Made by a program: the position numbers and the translations under genes. Source: Atrina japonica (lineage: Eukaryota; Mollusca; Bivalvia; Pterioida; Pinnidae). From it: a stretch of DNA of 64,000 nt. Positions 50,951 through 62,000 of the stretch are shown here, piece by piece. Location: positions 141,501 to 205,500 of the forward strand of contig BROG01000632.1 of NCBI GenBank assembly GCA_030159075.1, written 5' to 3'. Position 1 is the first letter of the stretch. The number at the start of each line of letters is the position of its first letter. The notes under the pieces are model-generated. The model made no database searches and had not been told where the DNA came from. It saw only the letters and a program-made list of their open reading frames with translations.

Positions 50951-51317
50951 GGAAAAGTACAATGTAAATTAGCAAACTTTCTCACAAAAATCAGCTTAGG
51001 TTACGGTGGGAATCGGAACTGCACCTGCTAGGTATGTTTTAGCATAAGACATATTTCCTAGTCAACAGTGAGCACTATTTGGCACATTTACTATCAATTA
51101 GTGTCCTACTTTTAACACATTTCATTTTTAAAATTGCTAAGTGGTGACTGAATGAAAAAATGTCATAAAAAAACAGGTGCTGAAAACACACAATCTTGAC
51201 ATAAGATACAAGAAATATTTAAAAGATGTGAAGTCACTTGTAGTTTTTATAAGAATAATTTATCATCTAGAAAATTCACTGGGGCATATCGACTAAAGAG
51301 TATCTACAGTTGTAGGC

Positions 51318-51407
51318 TTAACCCCTTCAACCCTATAAACCACAATAGACCTGTCTAAACAATAGAAAAGAGAGTACCATTTATAAATACAGGGGCGAAA
51401 GGCTTAA
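51318..51407. mobile_element. MITE family A copy
   Basis: CTTAACCCCTTCAACCCTAT, AATAGACCTGTCTAAACAAT and GGGGCGAAAGGCTTAA. Confidence 0.65.
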
Positions 51408-51969
51408 CTTTGTTTTGTGTGTTTATCTTAATGTTTTGCACTGCGCTAGGAATTTTTCACTTATATGCAGATGTCACCGGCTTACTAAGTTATCATTTGT
51501 CATCAGAAGATATTTTTCTTTTTAAATGAGAGAAACAGATCTTAATCTAAAAGTGATATACTGTAATATTAACATGATACCTGAGTGAACATCTTGATTA
51601 GATACATATATTATTTGTGTATATGTGTGTAAGTATATATATATATATATACACACACACACTTCAGTTCTCAAAGCTAAAACATGTTACAAAAGAATGG
51701 AATCAGGCATCAAATATATGACTTAAAACATTACAGAATACAGAGCTTGTATTGTTACTATTAAAATATACAAAGAAACAGAATACATATCAACAACTAC
51801 AGTGTAGGTCGATATTCTGCCCCAATTTTAAGTTACCTTTTTTTTTTAAATATTTTACCAAATTGGGACAGAATTTCCGCCATACATGTATATATACATA
51901 TATATATCTACATCATATTTTCTAACAGAAATAGCAAGTACACATGTATGTTTTATTATACATATATTT

Positions 51970-52275
51970 GTTACTGTTGTTTTACATTTTTCTCTTGATT
52001 GGATATGTCACCAGTTTTAAGTGAAGTGATACAATTTTTGACCTGTGCTAAAGACCAATGCCAATGGTGATGCAGTGAGGGTTGTTTTACGTGCCATGCC
52101 CACCGAGACACAGGGCCTCCATTTTAAGTCTCGTCAGAAAGACCTGTGTCTGTGATTTTCACGAAGGAACAGTTACTACCATTTTCTTTTTTAAAGATTT
52201 TGGTATGACCTGGGAATCATACTTGGGATCTGCCGCTTATTTCAGTCGAATGCTCTACCACTAGACCTAACCACC
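51970..52275 (-). repeat. tRNA-derived SINE related to family 2, minus orientation
   Basis: GTCACCAGTTTTAAGTGAAG, TGACCTGTGCTAAAGACC, GATGCAGTGAGGGTTGTTTT and TGCTCTACCACTAGACCTAA at the tRNA-like end. Same body as 34690-34982. Confidence 0.75.
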
Positions 52276-52462
52276 ACAAGTGGTGTGTCATATGTATAGT
52301 CACTATTGTGTTTATTTATATACTCCCATTATATTATTTTGTATTGTACTGTACTTGTCAATATGAATTTTTTTTTACCTGTAACAGCAAATGGTCGGTA
52401 CGTCTGTTTCATGTCTCTTTGTTGTGGTTTATGTGTAAAGGCCTGTTAGTCACACTTCGTGT

Positions 52463-53005
52463 GATTATCAAAGTTTTCTTTGACCAAGTTTTCTTGGTCA
52501 AAGTTTTTTGATGGATTTTTATAGTGTCAACCGTCAAAGAAAACTTGGAACAAAAACTTTGATGGAATACAATCTCATCCTAATTCTTCTTCAAACTTGG
52601 ATGGAATGTGATGGGAATTAGCCAATCAGTGTTTGAATTAGGTATTTTTATGATGGGAATTAGCCAATCAGAGTTTGAATTAGGTATTTTTATGATGCAA
52701 GTCTGTTTACAATGACAAATGAACATGGTAAAACAGCACCCTGCATGAAAAGAAGGAAAGCATGATAGTTATAAGGAAAGCAATTAGTACATGAAAATAA
52801 TTATGGGCAAATGAAATGATAAATGATTTAAAAGAATTGGTTGAGACCTGAGAGGCAATTAAATATGGAATGTAAACGGAATAGAATATACCTGTAGTAA
52901 ATAAAAATAGGAGAAAAGATGTGATTAATGAAATTTCTCTGTAAACAATGCATTCCCACCTTTTCTTTGACCAATGATCAGCAAAAACTTTGATAATGTC
53001 AACAG
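52463..53005. mobile_element. Foldback element with ATCAAAGTTTT ends
   Basis: The left end ATTATCAAAGTTTTCTTTG is itself a hairpin (TTTGACCAAG / CTTGGTCAAA around 52480-52500). The right end CAAAAACTTTGATAATG is its complement. The middle has two tandem copies of GGGAATTAGCCAATCAG at 52613 and 52658. About 540 bp, no coding content. Confidence 0.55.
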
Positions 53006-53093
53006 CAGGTAGTTAATTTAGTCGATACAAAATAAATCTTTGGTTTTTAAGGTACCATATTCGGTCCCTGAAATTAACTTTCTTTGATTTATA

Positions 53094-53272
53094 TATTGGA
53101 ACCTGTCTTGAAAGGCTACGGCCATGAAAAGGCAACTATTTTTTGAGATCACATTTTGAAACCAACTTTGTCGAATAATCCTTTAAATAAAATTCTTTCA
53201 AGAGACCGCCCGTCTTGAGAGACCATATTTCGGTGGCAGAAGGGGTGGTCTGTCAAGGCAGGTTCTACTGTA
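53094..53272. mobile_element. TA-flanked MITE (family D1)
   Basis: TATTGGAACCTGTCTTGAAA to GTCAAGGCAGGTTCTACTGTA, with CCTTTAAATAAAATTC in the middle. Confidence 0.75.
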
Positions 53273-53431
53273 CTACAATTTCACCTTGTCCTGATTGACC
53301 ACATATAAAATTAAACTCTACGGTTACATAGGTAATCAGTTACTGGGTAATTATAACTGATGTTCAGAACATTAGGTAGCCTAAATCTAGGGCCTGACTA
53401 AACTTAACTGGAAGAAAATGTAATAAAACAG

Positions 53432-53578
53432 AATATTTGACAATTGTTTTTGAATAACATGTGTTTATTTCACCGAGTGATGCAGGAGAATACATATTTA
53501 CGCAGTCGTGTTAAATATGTATTCTCCTGTCTCACTCGATGTAATAAACATGGTATTCAAAAACAATTGTCAAATATC
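53432..53578. mobile_element. Near-perfect foldback (hairpin) element
   Basis: ATATTTGACAATTGTTTTTG at the left is answered exactly by CAAAAACAATTGTCAAATAT at the right, and GGAGAATACATATTTA by TAAATATGTATTCTCC. The arms are about 66 bp with a short loop around CGCAGTCGTG. The arms differ at only a few sites, so the element is young or kept homogeneous. Confidence 0.85.
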
Positions 53579-53931
53579 CTCTCTATATATTAAGTAGCAG
53601 AATACAAAGCGAAACTGAAAGTAGACCACTCTTCACCGCGAAGTCCACACTTCCCTTGTAAAATAGCGTATCGAGAAATTTCTCTACTGTCACCATTTCT
53701 ACATAGGATATCCATTAAAGATACTTTTCTTTAACATATATTTTAATCCCGTCTTTGAAAAGCGGGCCTTTAAATACATGTGTTTATATGTATTCACCAA
53801 CCGGCATTACGTGTATGTACTGTATAAAATTATTCCACATTTGTTAAGCTGAGTTTTTTTTTATCACGGTACACGTGTTGGAACCCTGTACCATTTGATA
53901 ATATTAACGAAAACATTTAAGAGTTCCTTAC

Positions 53932-54020
53932 CTGACAGTGGTGTTTCTTTCTCTTTCCGCAACCTGGGTTGTGAAATTCCCCTACTTATAACTCAACGTC
54001 TCACCACAAACTGCTGACCC
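53932..54020 (-). other. Candidate untranslated first exon of the SLC22-like gene
   Basis: Minus-strand sequence rich in purines ends in CTGTCAG followed by the strong donor GTAAGG at 53931. No coding potential is evident. Joined to the acceptor near 45640 it would make a 5' UTR exon and an intron of about 8.3 kb holding the 39-bp minisatellite. The 5' end is a guess. Another gene's exon, or chance, remains possible. Confidence 0.3.
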
Positions 54021-55200
54021 GACCAAACTGTCGTTTACTGCCTTTTAAAATAGCTTATGACAACACAAGGGGCAAATAACTTAACATTTTTACCGTAAAC
54101 TATCTAATAATATTAAGCAATTTTTCTATTTACATGCATTCTTTAGTACTTCAAATGAATAATTTACTCCCACAACCTCGAGTAGATCTGTTTCCGAAAA
54201 ATCTGGGACCAAAGTTACAGATCTAGATTGCTCAATACTAAAACTCAATTTTTATTTTATCATTTGAAAATGTTTAGTTATTTGTATGATTTGTAGATAG
54301 GAAACACATTAATTATTACTTTTTATCATCCACACAGAAAATTTTGGTATTGGAAATGTGAGTATGTAGTATTGATCAGCGATATCTAAAACTAATAATG
54401 GCCTTTATATATTGCTGGTAGGGTAGTACTCCAGGATCTTTTTTTCATTTTTCTGAGGTTCCATTTTCCTTGTTAATACGTTATGTTGTCAATATTATAC
54501 ACTGATTATTGTACGGGTATGAGGCCGTTGTCCTCGGTAAATATCACTTCCCTGGGGTTGATAAATCAAGGTGTCTACCTCATCAAAAGTCAATAATTGT
54601 CTTTATGTCCAGTTGCAGCGTGGAGCCTTCGCTCTCGGTCGCTATTGTTTTTGTACTCCATAAATTTTCATATCAAACCAAAAATAGTGCAATAACTGTA
54701 TAAAATATATCTATTTTTACGAGATTTCAAAATTATACAATCGATTGTCTTATCTATAAACACAAATGCTTATAGAGATTTGCTTTTACATGAACAATAT
54801 AAAAAATTATTGTCCTTGGTGTAAGTGTAACGAAGAAAAAGTACTTCATGTTAAAAAAAAACATCAGTAGCCTACAATGAGAGGTCACGTGTAGGCTAAT
54901 ATCAGCATGTGTTGATGTTTTTTATGAAAGTATGGGGTCACTTTTCTCCGGGGAAGTAACTTTCATAGACGAGTATTTAGAGTAGAGGATCATTTTTCTA
55001 TAGGTGCTCTAGAAGGGTTTTTGTTTGTTTTGTTTTTTTAATGTTTCCCCTTTTATTGCTTAGATTGATATACAATAACAAAAAGTGATATATATACAGA
55101 GATAAAAATGGTTAAATCCCTATATATTTTGGTGTAAACTGCTCGAGAAACTTTTGATTTACTCAGCCTAACTATTTGCAGTTGGATACCACACTGGACC
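54021..55200. other. AT-rich intergenic sequence
   Basis: No exons or strong repeats recognised; several homopolymer A/T runs. Confidence 0.4.
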
Positions 55201-55211
55201 TGACCTTATTT

Positions 55212-55212
<1 letters not shown>

Positions 55213-55264
<52 letters not shown>
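55213..55264. repeat. (TA)n microsatellite
   Basis: About 26 TA units. Confidence 0.95.
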
Positions 55265-55269
<5 letters not shown>

Positions 55270-55520
55270 GACTGTTACCTTGCCAAACGCTTGACAAATG
55301 AAGAAATGAAGTTCTTTTGTACTGATGAAAGAAATTGGCATCCCGCAGAACCTTCACTCCTTTGGTATAGATCAATGAAACCGGTAAAAATTTGCGGCAA
55401 TCCGCGTTAAACCGGTAATATATCCAAATAAAATTTGTGAAAAAAATACTTGGATCGAATTAACAAAATATACATGTAGGCGTATACAAGTTTGACTCAG
55501 AATTTCTTTTTTGTAAAATA

Positions 55521-55560
55521 AGCGATATATAAAGCTAACGTGTTAGCTTTATATATCGCT
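55521..55560. repeat. 40-bp near-perfect palindrome
   Basis: AGCGATATATAAAGCTAAC, then GT, then the exact complement GTTAGCTTTATATATCGCT. Arms of 19 bp with a 2-bp centre. It could be a terminal end-to-end fusion of a foldback element. Confidence 0.85.
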
Positions 55561-56204
55561 GGTAAAATCAGGGACGTATATTCATAACGTTTTAAATCAG
55601 TATTGTCACGTGATCCTTCCAAATACATGCATTCAACGATGAAAGTATTATTTGATGATTATTGAACAATTGATTATTTCGAAGGTCTTATCAAGAACAC
55701 GCAAATGTGCTATTAAACCCGATTTTACAAAGCGAGACAGCGACCTTTACTGTGCACTTTTAGAAGGTTTACGGCAATACGTTTAAAAGTCACCTTGCAT
55801 GTCCTGCATGTTTATACATCGCCAACAGAATCAGACTCGTCCAGCTTGTTTCGTGACTGTTTTGTAACTAACTGTAGGACATGTCGACATTTGTTTAAAT
55901 GTTGATCGATGCTAAAATATTGATTAAAATACGGTTGCTATTGGTTAAATTGATCAATTATAATTACTCAAAATATTAATCGATGAGAAACAACATAAAA
56001 CGCACTCGGTCGCCAGAGCCTCACATAAAATCTATCCGATAGGCCTAGTTAGTTACATATAATCTTTACGAAGCACGGGACGTAGAGGTGTGCTTCGAAC
56101 GTATGACAGTGTTTTACAGAAAATAATCGATGTACAGGTTGATACAGATGAAGAGACTGATTGTGGTAAAATAACATTCCAGTCAGCAGTAGGCCGGGCC
56201 CAAC

Positions 56205-56370
56205 TAGATGTACCCCGAAATTCTACCCCATTGTAAATAACTTGACCATAAAAAGGTTACCTGAAATCACAGGAGCTGGAATAGTAGTATAGGTATTTGT
56301 ACTACGCCCGGGCGTTTCTAGCTCCTGTGTAATAAAACCGGGGCATAATTTCGGCCTAGATCCAACCCTT
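56205..56370. mobile_element. Foldback MITE-like element
   Basis: CCCCGAAATTCTACCCC at the left and GGGGCATAATTTCGG at the right are inverted. Inside, ACAGGAGCTGGAA pairs with TTTCTAGCTCCTGT and GTAGTA with TACTAC. A related inverted pair (ATTCTGCCCCAATTTTAAG / CAAATTGGGACAGAATTT) lies at 51808-51885. Confidence 0.6.
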
Positions 56371-56423
56371 CAACTGTAATTTTTTTGTTAGTTTTACACT
56401 TAACAATTTTCAGTTATAGGGGC

Positions 56424-56525
56424 CACAGGCACTTGTTTCTATCAATGGGGGAGGGTGTCGAGAATTACGTACTCTTATACAGTACGTAATTCTCGACCAT
56501 CCATTGATAGAAACAAGTGCCTGTG
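56424..56525. mobile_element. 102-bp foldback MITE, 8-bp target duplication (hAT-like)
   Basis: The ends CACAGGCACTTGTTTCTATC and GATAGAAACAAGTGCCTGTG are exact inverted complements. The centre ACGTACTCTTATACAGTACGT makes the arms nearly 46 bp. ATAGGGGC occurs on both sides (56416-56423, 56526-56533) as an 8-bp target duplication. Confidence 0.85.
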
Positions 56526-56617
56526 ATAGGGGCCTATTGTGGCGGCCAGTTTTAATGGTAGTGGTGTGTGTGGGGCGGGGACGCGGTTACAATGTACCCG
56601 GAAAGAGACCACCGACC

Positions 56618-56867
56618 CAGAGGTACTTGTGGACAGGACCATCTAAGTGTGCCTTGCCCATAACCGCTTGATTTTTTAGTCTATTTTATTTATTATTTTC
56701 ATCATTTTGAAACATGGTAATTTTGGGATATACCAAAGACTTAAAGCCAAATGTGGGTACAAAATTACCATGTTTTGATGAAAAGAATAAATAAAATAGA
56801 CTAAAACATGAAGGGGTTATAGGCAAGGCACACTTAGATGGTCCTGTCCACATAACAAGTACCTATG
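56618..56867. mobile_element. 250-bp foldback MITE, 8-bp target duplication (hAT-like)
   Basis: Ends CAGAGGTACTTG and CAAGTACCTATG are inverted. The arms continue for about 105 bp (ACCATCTAAGTGTGCCTTGC against GCAAGGCACACTTAGATGGT). CACCGACC flanks both sides (56610-56617, 56868-56875). 8-bp duplications and CA-starting ends fit the hAT superfamily. Confidence 0.85.
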
Positions 56868-57146
56868 CACCGACCTTCCGCAAGTAAACTGGCAAACTTT
56901 CTCACAAATTGAACTTAGGTTTCAGAGGGGCTCGAATCCGTGCATTCCTGTAGATAATATAGGTTAAACAAGACGGGGATGGGCCTATATATTTAGGTCA
57001 AACAAAGACTGTAAGATTTATATCTGTACGATTGACCTTTTTGTAAGGTTTTCTAACATTTTAAATGGTGTATTGTAAATATATGTAACAATGTGAATGT
57101 GTATAATGCCAATGAGTATCTCAGTTTATCGCAGAAGTACCCACAC

Positions 57147-57165
57147 CTACACACACACACACACA

Positions 57166-57250
<85 letters not shown>
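57147..57250. repeat. (AC)n followed by (TA)n microsatellite, left flank of LTR element
   Basis: About ten AC units then about forty TA units up to the 5' LTR. The same TA tract resumes after the 3' LTR. Confidence 0.95.
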
Positions 57251-57253
<3 letters not shown>

Positions 57254-57486
57254 GACAGAATAAATGGTGTCATGTAAAGCTACCCCTATCTTTTATTTTT
57301 CATGTTCATGTCTGTTTTGAATCTAGGATGGAAAGCTCAGTAAAGTCTATGTATTAGTTACCTAAGCTACATAGGGGGAGTTGCGCTAGAGACATGCGTA
57401 TTCCTTGGCGCCATTAAACATCGAACATCAATGTTTCATTCTGTTAATTCTTTTCTCTTTACAGAGTGCAGGACCCATGAGTAACA
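57251..57486 (+). repeat. 5' LTR, 236 bp
   Basis: TG...CA boundaries. Shares GGTGTCATGTAAAGCTACCC, GACATGCGTATTCCTTGGCG and TTACAGAGTGCAGGAC with the 3' LTR. Differs by many substitutions and lacks the 3' LTR's internal duplication. Confidence 0.9.
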
Positions 57487-57510
57487 ATTTTGGTGGCCAG
57501 TGTGGGGGGG
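57487..57510 (+). other. Primer-binding-site-like sequence
   Basis: ATTT, then TGGTGGCCAGTGTGGGGG right after the LTR. It begins TGG like sites that pair with the CCA end of a tRNA; the tRNA cannot be named from sequence alone. Confidence 0.55.
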
Positions 57511-57623
57511 ATGCACAAACAGTAGCTTGAATGCAGCCCTTTAGAGTTGGAGCTGTAAGCAGGGACTGAAGGGTCAGAATGGCAGAACATGCAGAATAAG
57601 CTATCCTTTACATCAGGGGACAG

Positions 57624-58860
57624 TTGTTCCTGGCTTCTTTGGATACCCTGCAAGAAATTATATCTGAGCTTAACAATACTATGGATGAAATTAAAACTAG
57701 AACTGAAGCCGTTATGTTGATACAGAAATGGTTTGACGCTGAACTGGAGTCAAGTGACAAAGGTGTCATTGCAATATTGCCTTTAGAAGAAGTGTTTGGT
57801 GATAAGATTGGAGATAAAACATCAGTACCAAAAGAAAGCGGTACATCAGTCCCAAAGAAAGCAGTATATCAGCCGAGAGTCTGAAGAATAGTAATATTGC
57901 TAATAAAGAGAAATCTTATCAAGTGCGTTACCACAAAGAATTCAAGATAAGTGGACAAAGTGACCTTAAGTCCGGTATCCCTTAAACAATTCTTGTAAGA
58001 CAAGCATGTCAAAGGGTTATCGAGAGGTCGAGATATTGGATGGTATTATCAGAGCAATACCTCAATCGTCAGGCCTAAGAAACTATCTAGAGGGGAGACG
58101 TGACCTTACACTCCCTAGAGTATGCCAAATACTCAGAAACCACTATCAAGAAAATACCGCAACGGAACTCTATAATGAACTTGGCAGTATTACACAGGGA
58201 TTGAAAGAGGGTCCATGTAAATTTCTGATGAGTGCGATGGACATTCGGAACAAAATAACTTTCGCTAGCGGTGAAAATGGCACCGAACTAAATTATAGTG
58301 GAGAGCTTGTAAACGGGTTGTTCAAACGCACAGTAGATACGGGACTTCATGACTTGGCAATAAGCCAAGAATTTCGACTATTATTACAAACTGGATCAGC
58401 TGATGAGCAACTTCTTGAAGGACTAACGCAAATAGTTTTGCGTGAAAATGAACGAAAATCCAAACTCGTACGGACATCAAACAAACTAGTTGAACTGAAT
58501 GTGGCATCACAGATTGACATGTCAGATAATAAATCGGCGAAGGCCAAAGTTAAGGATAGTGCTCCGCCAAAGGAAAACGGACTAGTATCTGAAGTGAATG
58601 CCTTAAGGGCTGAACTAGCGGAAATGCGGGAGTTAATTAGAAGTAAACCAGCAAATACATTGGACAGTGAACCACCGTATGGGCAGCGACAGCAAATACC
58701 TTGACCTAGAGCATTCAGATCTAGGACATGCCATGAGTGCCAAAGAAGGAACGAACGGAATTGCTATCATTGCTGGAAGTGTGGAGGAGATGACCATATC
58801 ACGAGGAATTGTCAAGTACCGGATGACAAGAGACAGGGAAACATTTCCGGGCCACCCCAG
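57624..58860 (+). pseudogene. gag remnant of the Ty3/gypsy element
   Basis: Three open pieces. 57624-57884 is a gag N-terminal-like helix segment. 57905-57985 is in another frame, with RYHKEFKISGQ and a stop near 57985. 58006-58701 is a capsid-like region with LRNYLEGRRDLTLPRVCQIL, ending in TGA at 58702. The CCHC zinc knuckle CWKCGGDDHITRNC lies at 58771-58812 in the same frame as the third piece, downstream of that stop. So the knuckle, which would bind the RNA genome, is cut off by a nonsense codon, and the 5' part is shifted in frame. In intact relatives these form one protein. Confidence 0.85.
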
Positions 58861-59099
58861 AGGGACAGGTAGTGGCCCAGATGACATTTCGAGGTCACAA
58901 TAGTAGAACGAACAGTGTGTATCATGCGAACAAGAAAATGTAAACTTAAAACTATGTTCTGGTTGTAAAGTAGCAACATACAGCAAACTGTAAAGGGATT
59001 CAAAATGATTACAGTTTAGGCAATTGCATTGAAAATATTCAAAATATTAAGGGACATGTGTATGGTGTTTCTCCAAATACAAAGAGCAAGGTAATTACG

Positions 59100-62000
59100 G
59101 TTGTTGGTGGCACCTGTGTGGTTACTTGTAATATTAGTGGTGTAAACTTAGATGTTTTATGGGACACGGGGCTCAGGATTCACTTGTGACCATGACTGGT
59201 TACATGAAAATTTTGCTAGCACGGATGTTAGGAAAATAGATGAACTTACTGAGGGTGGCCTTGACGTTTACTCGGCTAATGGTACAGCCATTCCATTTGA
59301 AGGTTGGGTAGAAATAGTTGTAAAATTGGAGTCTTGTGATGCAAGCATACATGTACCATTTCTAGTTACCAAAGCTCCTCTGAACAGGCCTATATTAGGA
59401 TATAACGTTATAAAGTCTTTATTACAGGATATCCCGAATGACTATAGGACAGGTATTCTTGCATCATCGATGCCCTCATTAGAAATGGAACAGAAAAGGG
59501 CATCTGCAGTTGTGAAACTAGTCTTGGGAAGTGAGTGTGATTCAGTTGGACAAGTGACAGTGGGACACAAAAGTTTAGTCATACCAGAGAAATCTTCAGA
59601 ACGATTGAAATTTAAAGTGAGAGGACCAGCTAGACATATGGGGACTCATGCGTTGTTTGTGTCATCTATTAGTACAGGGACATTGGGAATTGAAGCTAGT
59701 GAAACATTAGTGAAAGTAAGTAGTGGAAGGACATGTTCAGTCAGACTACTATCAACAAATCCTACCAGCAAGAGTATAGTCCTACGACGTGGAACTGAAC
59801 TTGGTATCCTGGAACCAGTTTGCTCTGTAGTGTGTATGGCAACACTATGTGAACCAAGGATGGAACAGGATAGACAGGGAATAAATACGGCAGCTATGGA
59901 AAGAAACAGTGAACAAACTAGAGTGGAGCGATTTGACCCACCTTTTGATCTCGGCCAGAGCAACTTGAATGAGGATCAAAAACACATTGTAAGGAAGCTA
60001 TTGAGAGAGGAGTGTGATGCATTCTCAAAAAGTGATGATGATATTGGTTTCATATCAGATTTGCAAATGGATATGAAACTTAAAGATGATAAGCCAGTGT
60101 AGAGTTCCTATACATCAATTCCTAAGCCATTATACCAAGAAGTGAAGGACTACATACAAGACCTCATTAACAAAAATTGGGTCCGAAGATCTAGAGTACC
60201 ATACTCAAGTGTAGTTGTATGTGTTCGGAAGAGAGATAGTAGCCTTCGCTTATGTATTGACTACTGAAGGTCAAAACGGTGCATAACCAACAACCGATTC
60301 CGAAGGTCACTGATGATTTAAATGGACTTGCTGGCAGCAGATGATTCTCTCTTTTGGATCAGGGGAAGGGTTACCACCAGGGTTTTATCACTGAAGAGTG
60401 CCGTCAGTATACAGCATTTGTGACACCTTGGGGGCAATACTAGTGGAACAGGATTCCGTTTGGTCTTTGTGGTGCTCCTGGAGTTTTTCAGAGATTTATG
60501 AACGAGTGTTTAGAGGGCTTAAGAGATAACATTTGTCTGCCATATCTGGATGACGTTCTCGTTTACAGTGGCACATTTGAGGACCATGTCAATCATCTTC
60601 GACAGGTGCTGAGACGACTACAAGGTGCTGGAGTTAAGTTGAAACCAACTAAATGTAAGATGTTTACCCAGAGTGTACGTTATTTGGGTCATTTAGTTAC
60701 TCAGGATGGCTATAATATGGATCCTAGCGACGTTGAAGCTGTCACAAGTTTGAAGGATCGTGAGATTAAGACAGTGGGTGATGTGAGAAAACTCATCGGG
60801 TTCATTGGGTATTATCATCGTTACATTCCAGACTTTTCCAGACGTGCTAAAACATTTATGATCTCCTACGGGATGGTAGAGGTGCAAAGAAATCGCACAA
60901 GAAAACCACTGGAAAAAGGGCAGGTCAGAGTTCATCATGCAAAAAGATTCAATGGACTTCGGGAACACAAGGGTATTCTGAAAGATTCAATCAATTTGCT
61001 TATACAACCTCCAGTGATGGCTTGCCCAAATTTTAGTCGTTTTTTGTGGTCCATATAGATGCGTCACAGGAAGACCTGGGTACTGTTTTATACCAAGAGC
61101 AGGTAAACAAGAAGTTGGCAGTTGTGGCATATGGTTCTAGAACGTTGAATCCATCAGAACAAAACTACCACATGCAATCTGGGAAATTAGAATTTCTTGC
61201 TCTCAAATGGGCCAGATCCGAGAGTTTCAAGGACTATCTTTACTATGCACCTGATTTTGTCGTTTACAGCGATAACAACAATCTCCAATACATATTCACA
61301 TCGGCAAAGTTAGATGCAGCCAGACTGAGATGGGTACAAGATCTAGCTGACTTTAAGTTTACCATAAGGTACAAACCTGGTAGGAGTAATCAAGATGTGG
61401 ATGGTCTAAGTCGGATGCCTCTGGATGTGGAACAAATTGAAAGTCAATTTCCACGGATAAGTAAGCCCGACATCATTGGAAGTGTGGTAAATACTCTGAG
61501 TACCGAGGAAATAGCAGCTTTATCTCCTATTACCTTAGAGTCTCTCAAACAAGAAGAAATCATGTTGGGTGCTATGACCATTGAATCGTTGGAACCACAG
61601 AATATTTTAGATGCGCAAAAAGAGGATAAACCCATTGCTATTGCAAGGTCTTTTGTGGAACGGGGAAAAGATCCTTCTAAATTAGATACAAAGAATTTCG
61701 ATGTTGAAACAAAGATCTTATTACGTGATTTGCCCAGGTTACAGATTGATACTGAAGTATTGCTTAGACGGAAAGTTCATTCACCGGAAGAAGGGACAGT
61801 ACTGCAGCTTGTTTTGCCAAGTAAATACAGGAAGCAGGTATTATTTCAGCTCCACAATGATATGGGACATATCGGATCAGACAGAGTCCTCAACCTTGCA
61901 TGGTCCAGATTTTCTTGGCCCAGGATGGCTGGTGATATTTGTCAGTACGTCACCAAGGAATGCGAATGTATTAAAAGTAAGAAACCAGACACACAGCTCA

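Larger units (their letters stand above)
56385..56960 (-). repeat. tRNA-derived SINE (family 1) interrupted by two foldback elements
   Basis: Family order in minus orientation is AACAATTTTCAGTTATAGGG, GGCGGCCAGTTTTAATGG, ACGCGGTTACAATGTACCCG, AAGTAAACTGGCAAACTTTC and GAGGGGCTCGAATCC. It continues across insertions at 56424-56525 and 56618-56867. Removing each insertion and one target copy leaves family-consensus sequence. Confidence 0.85.

Noticed and set aside
58667..58986. ORFs of 78 and 117 codons over the gag zinc-knuckle region
   Set aside because: Shadow frames; the genuine CCHC motif is in the third frame.
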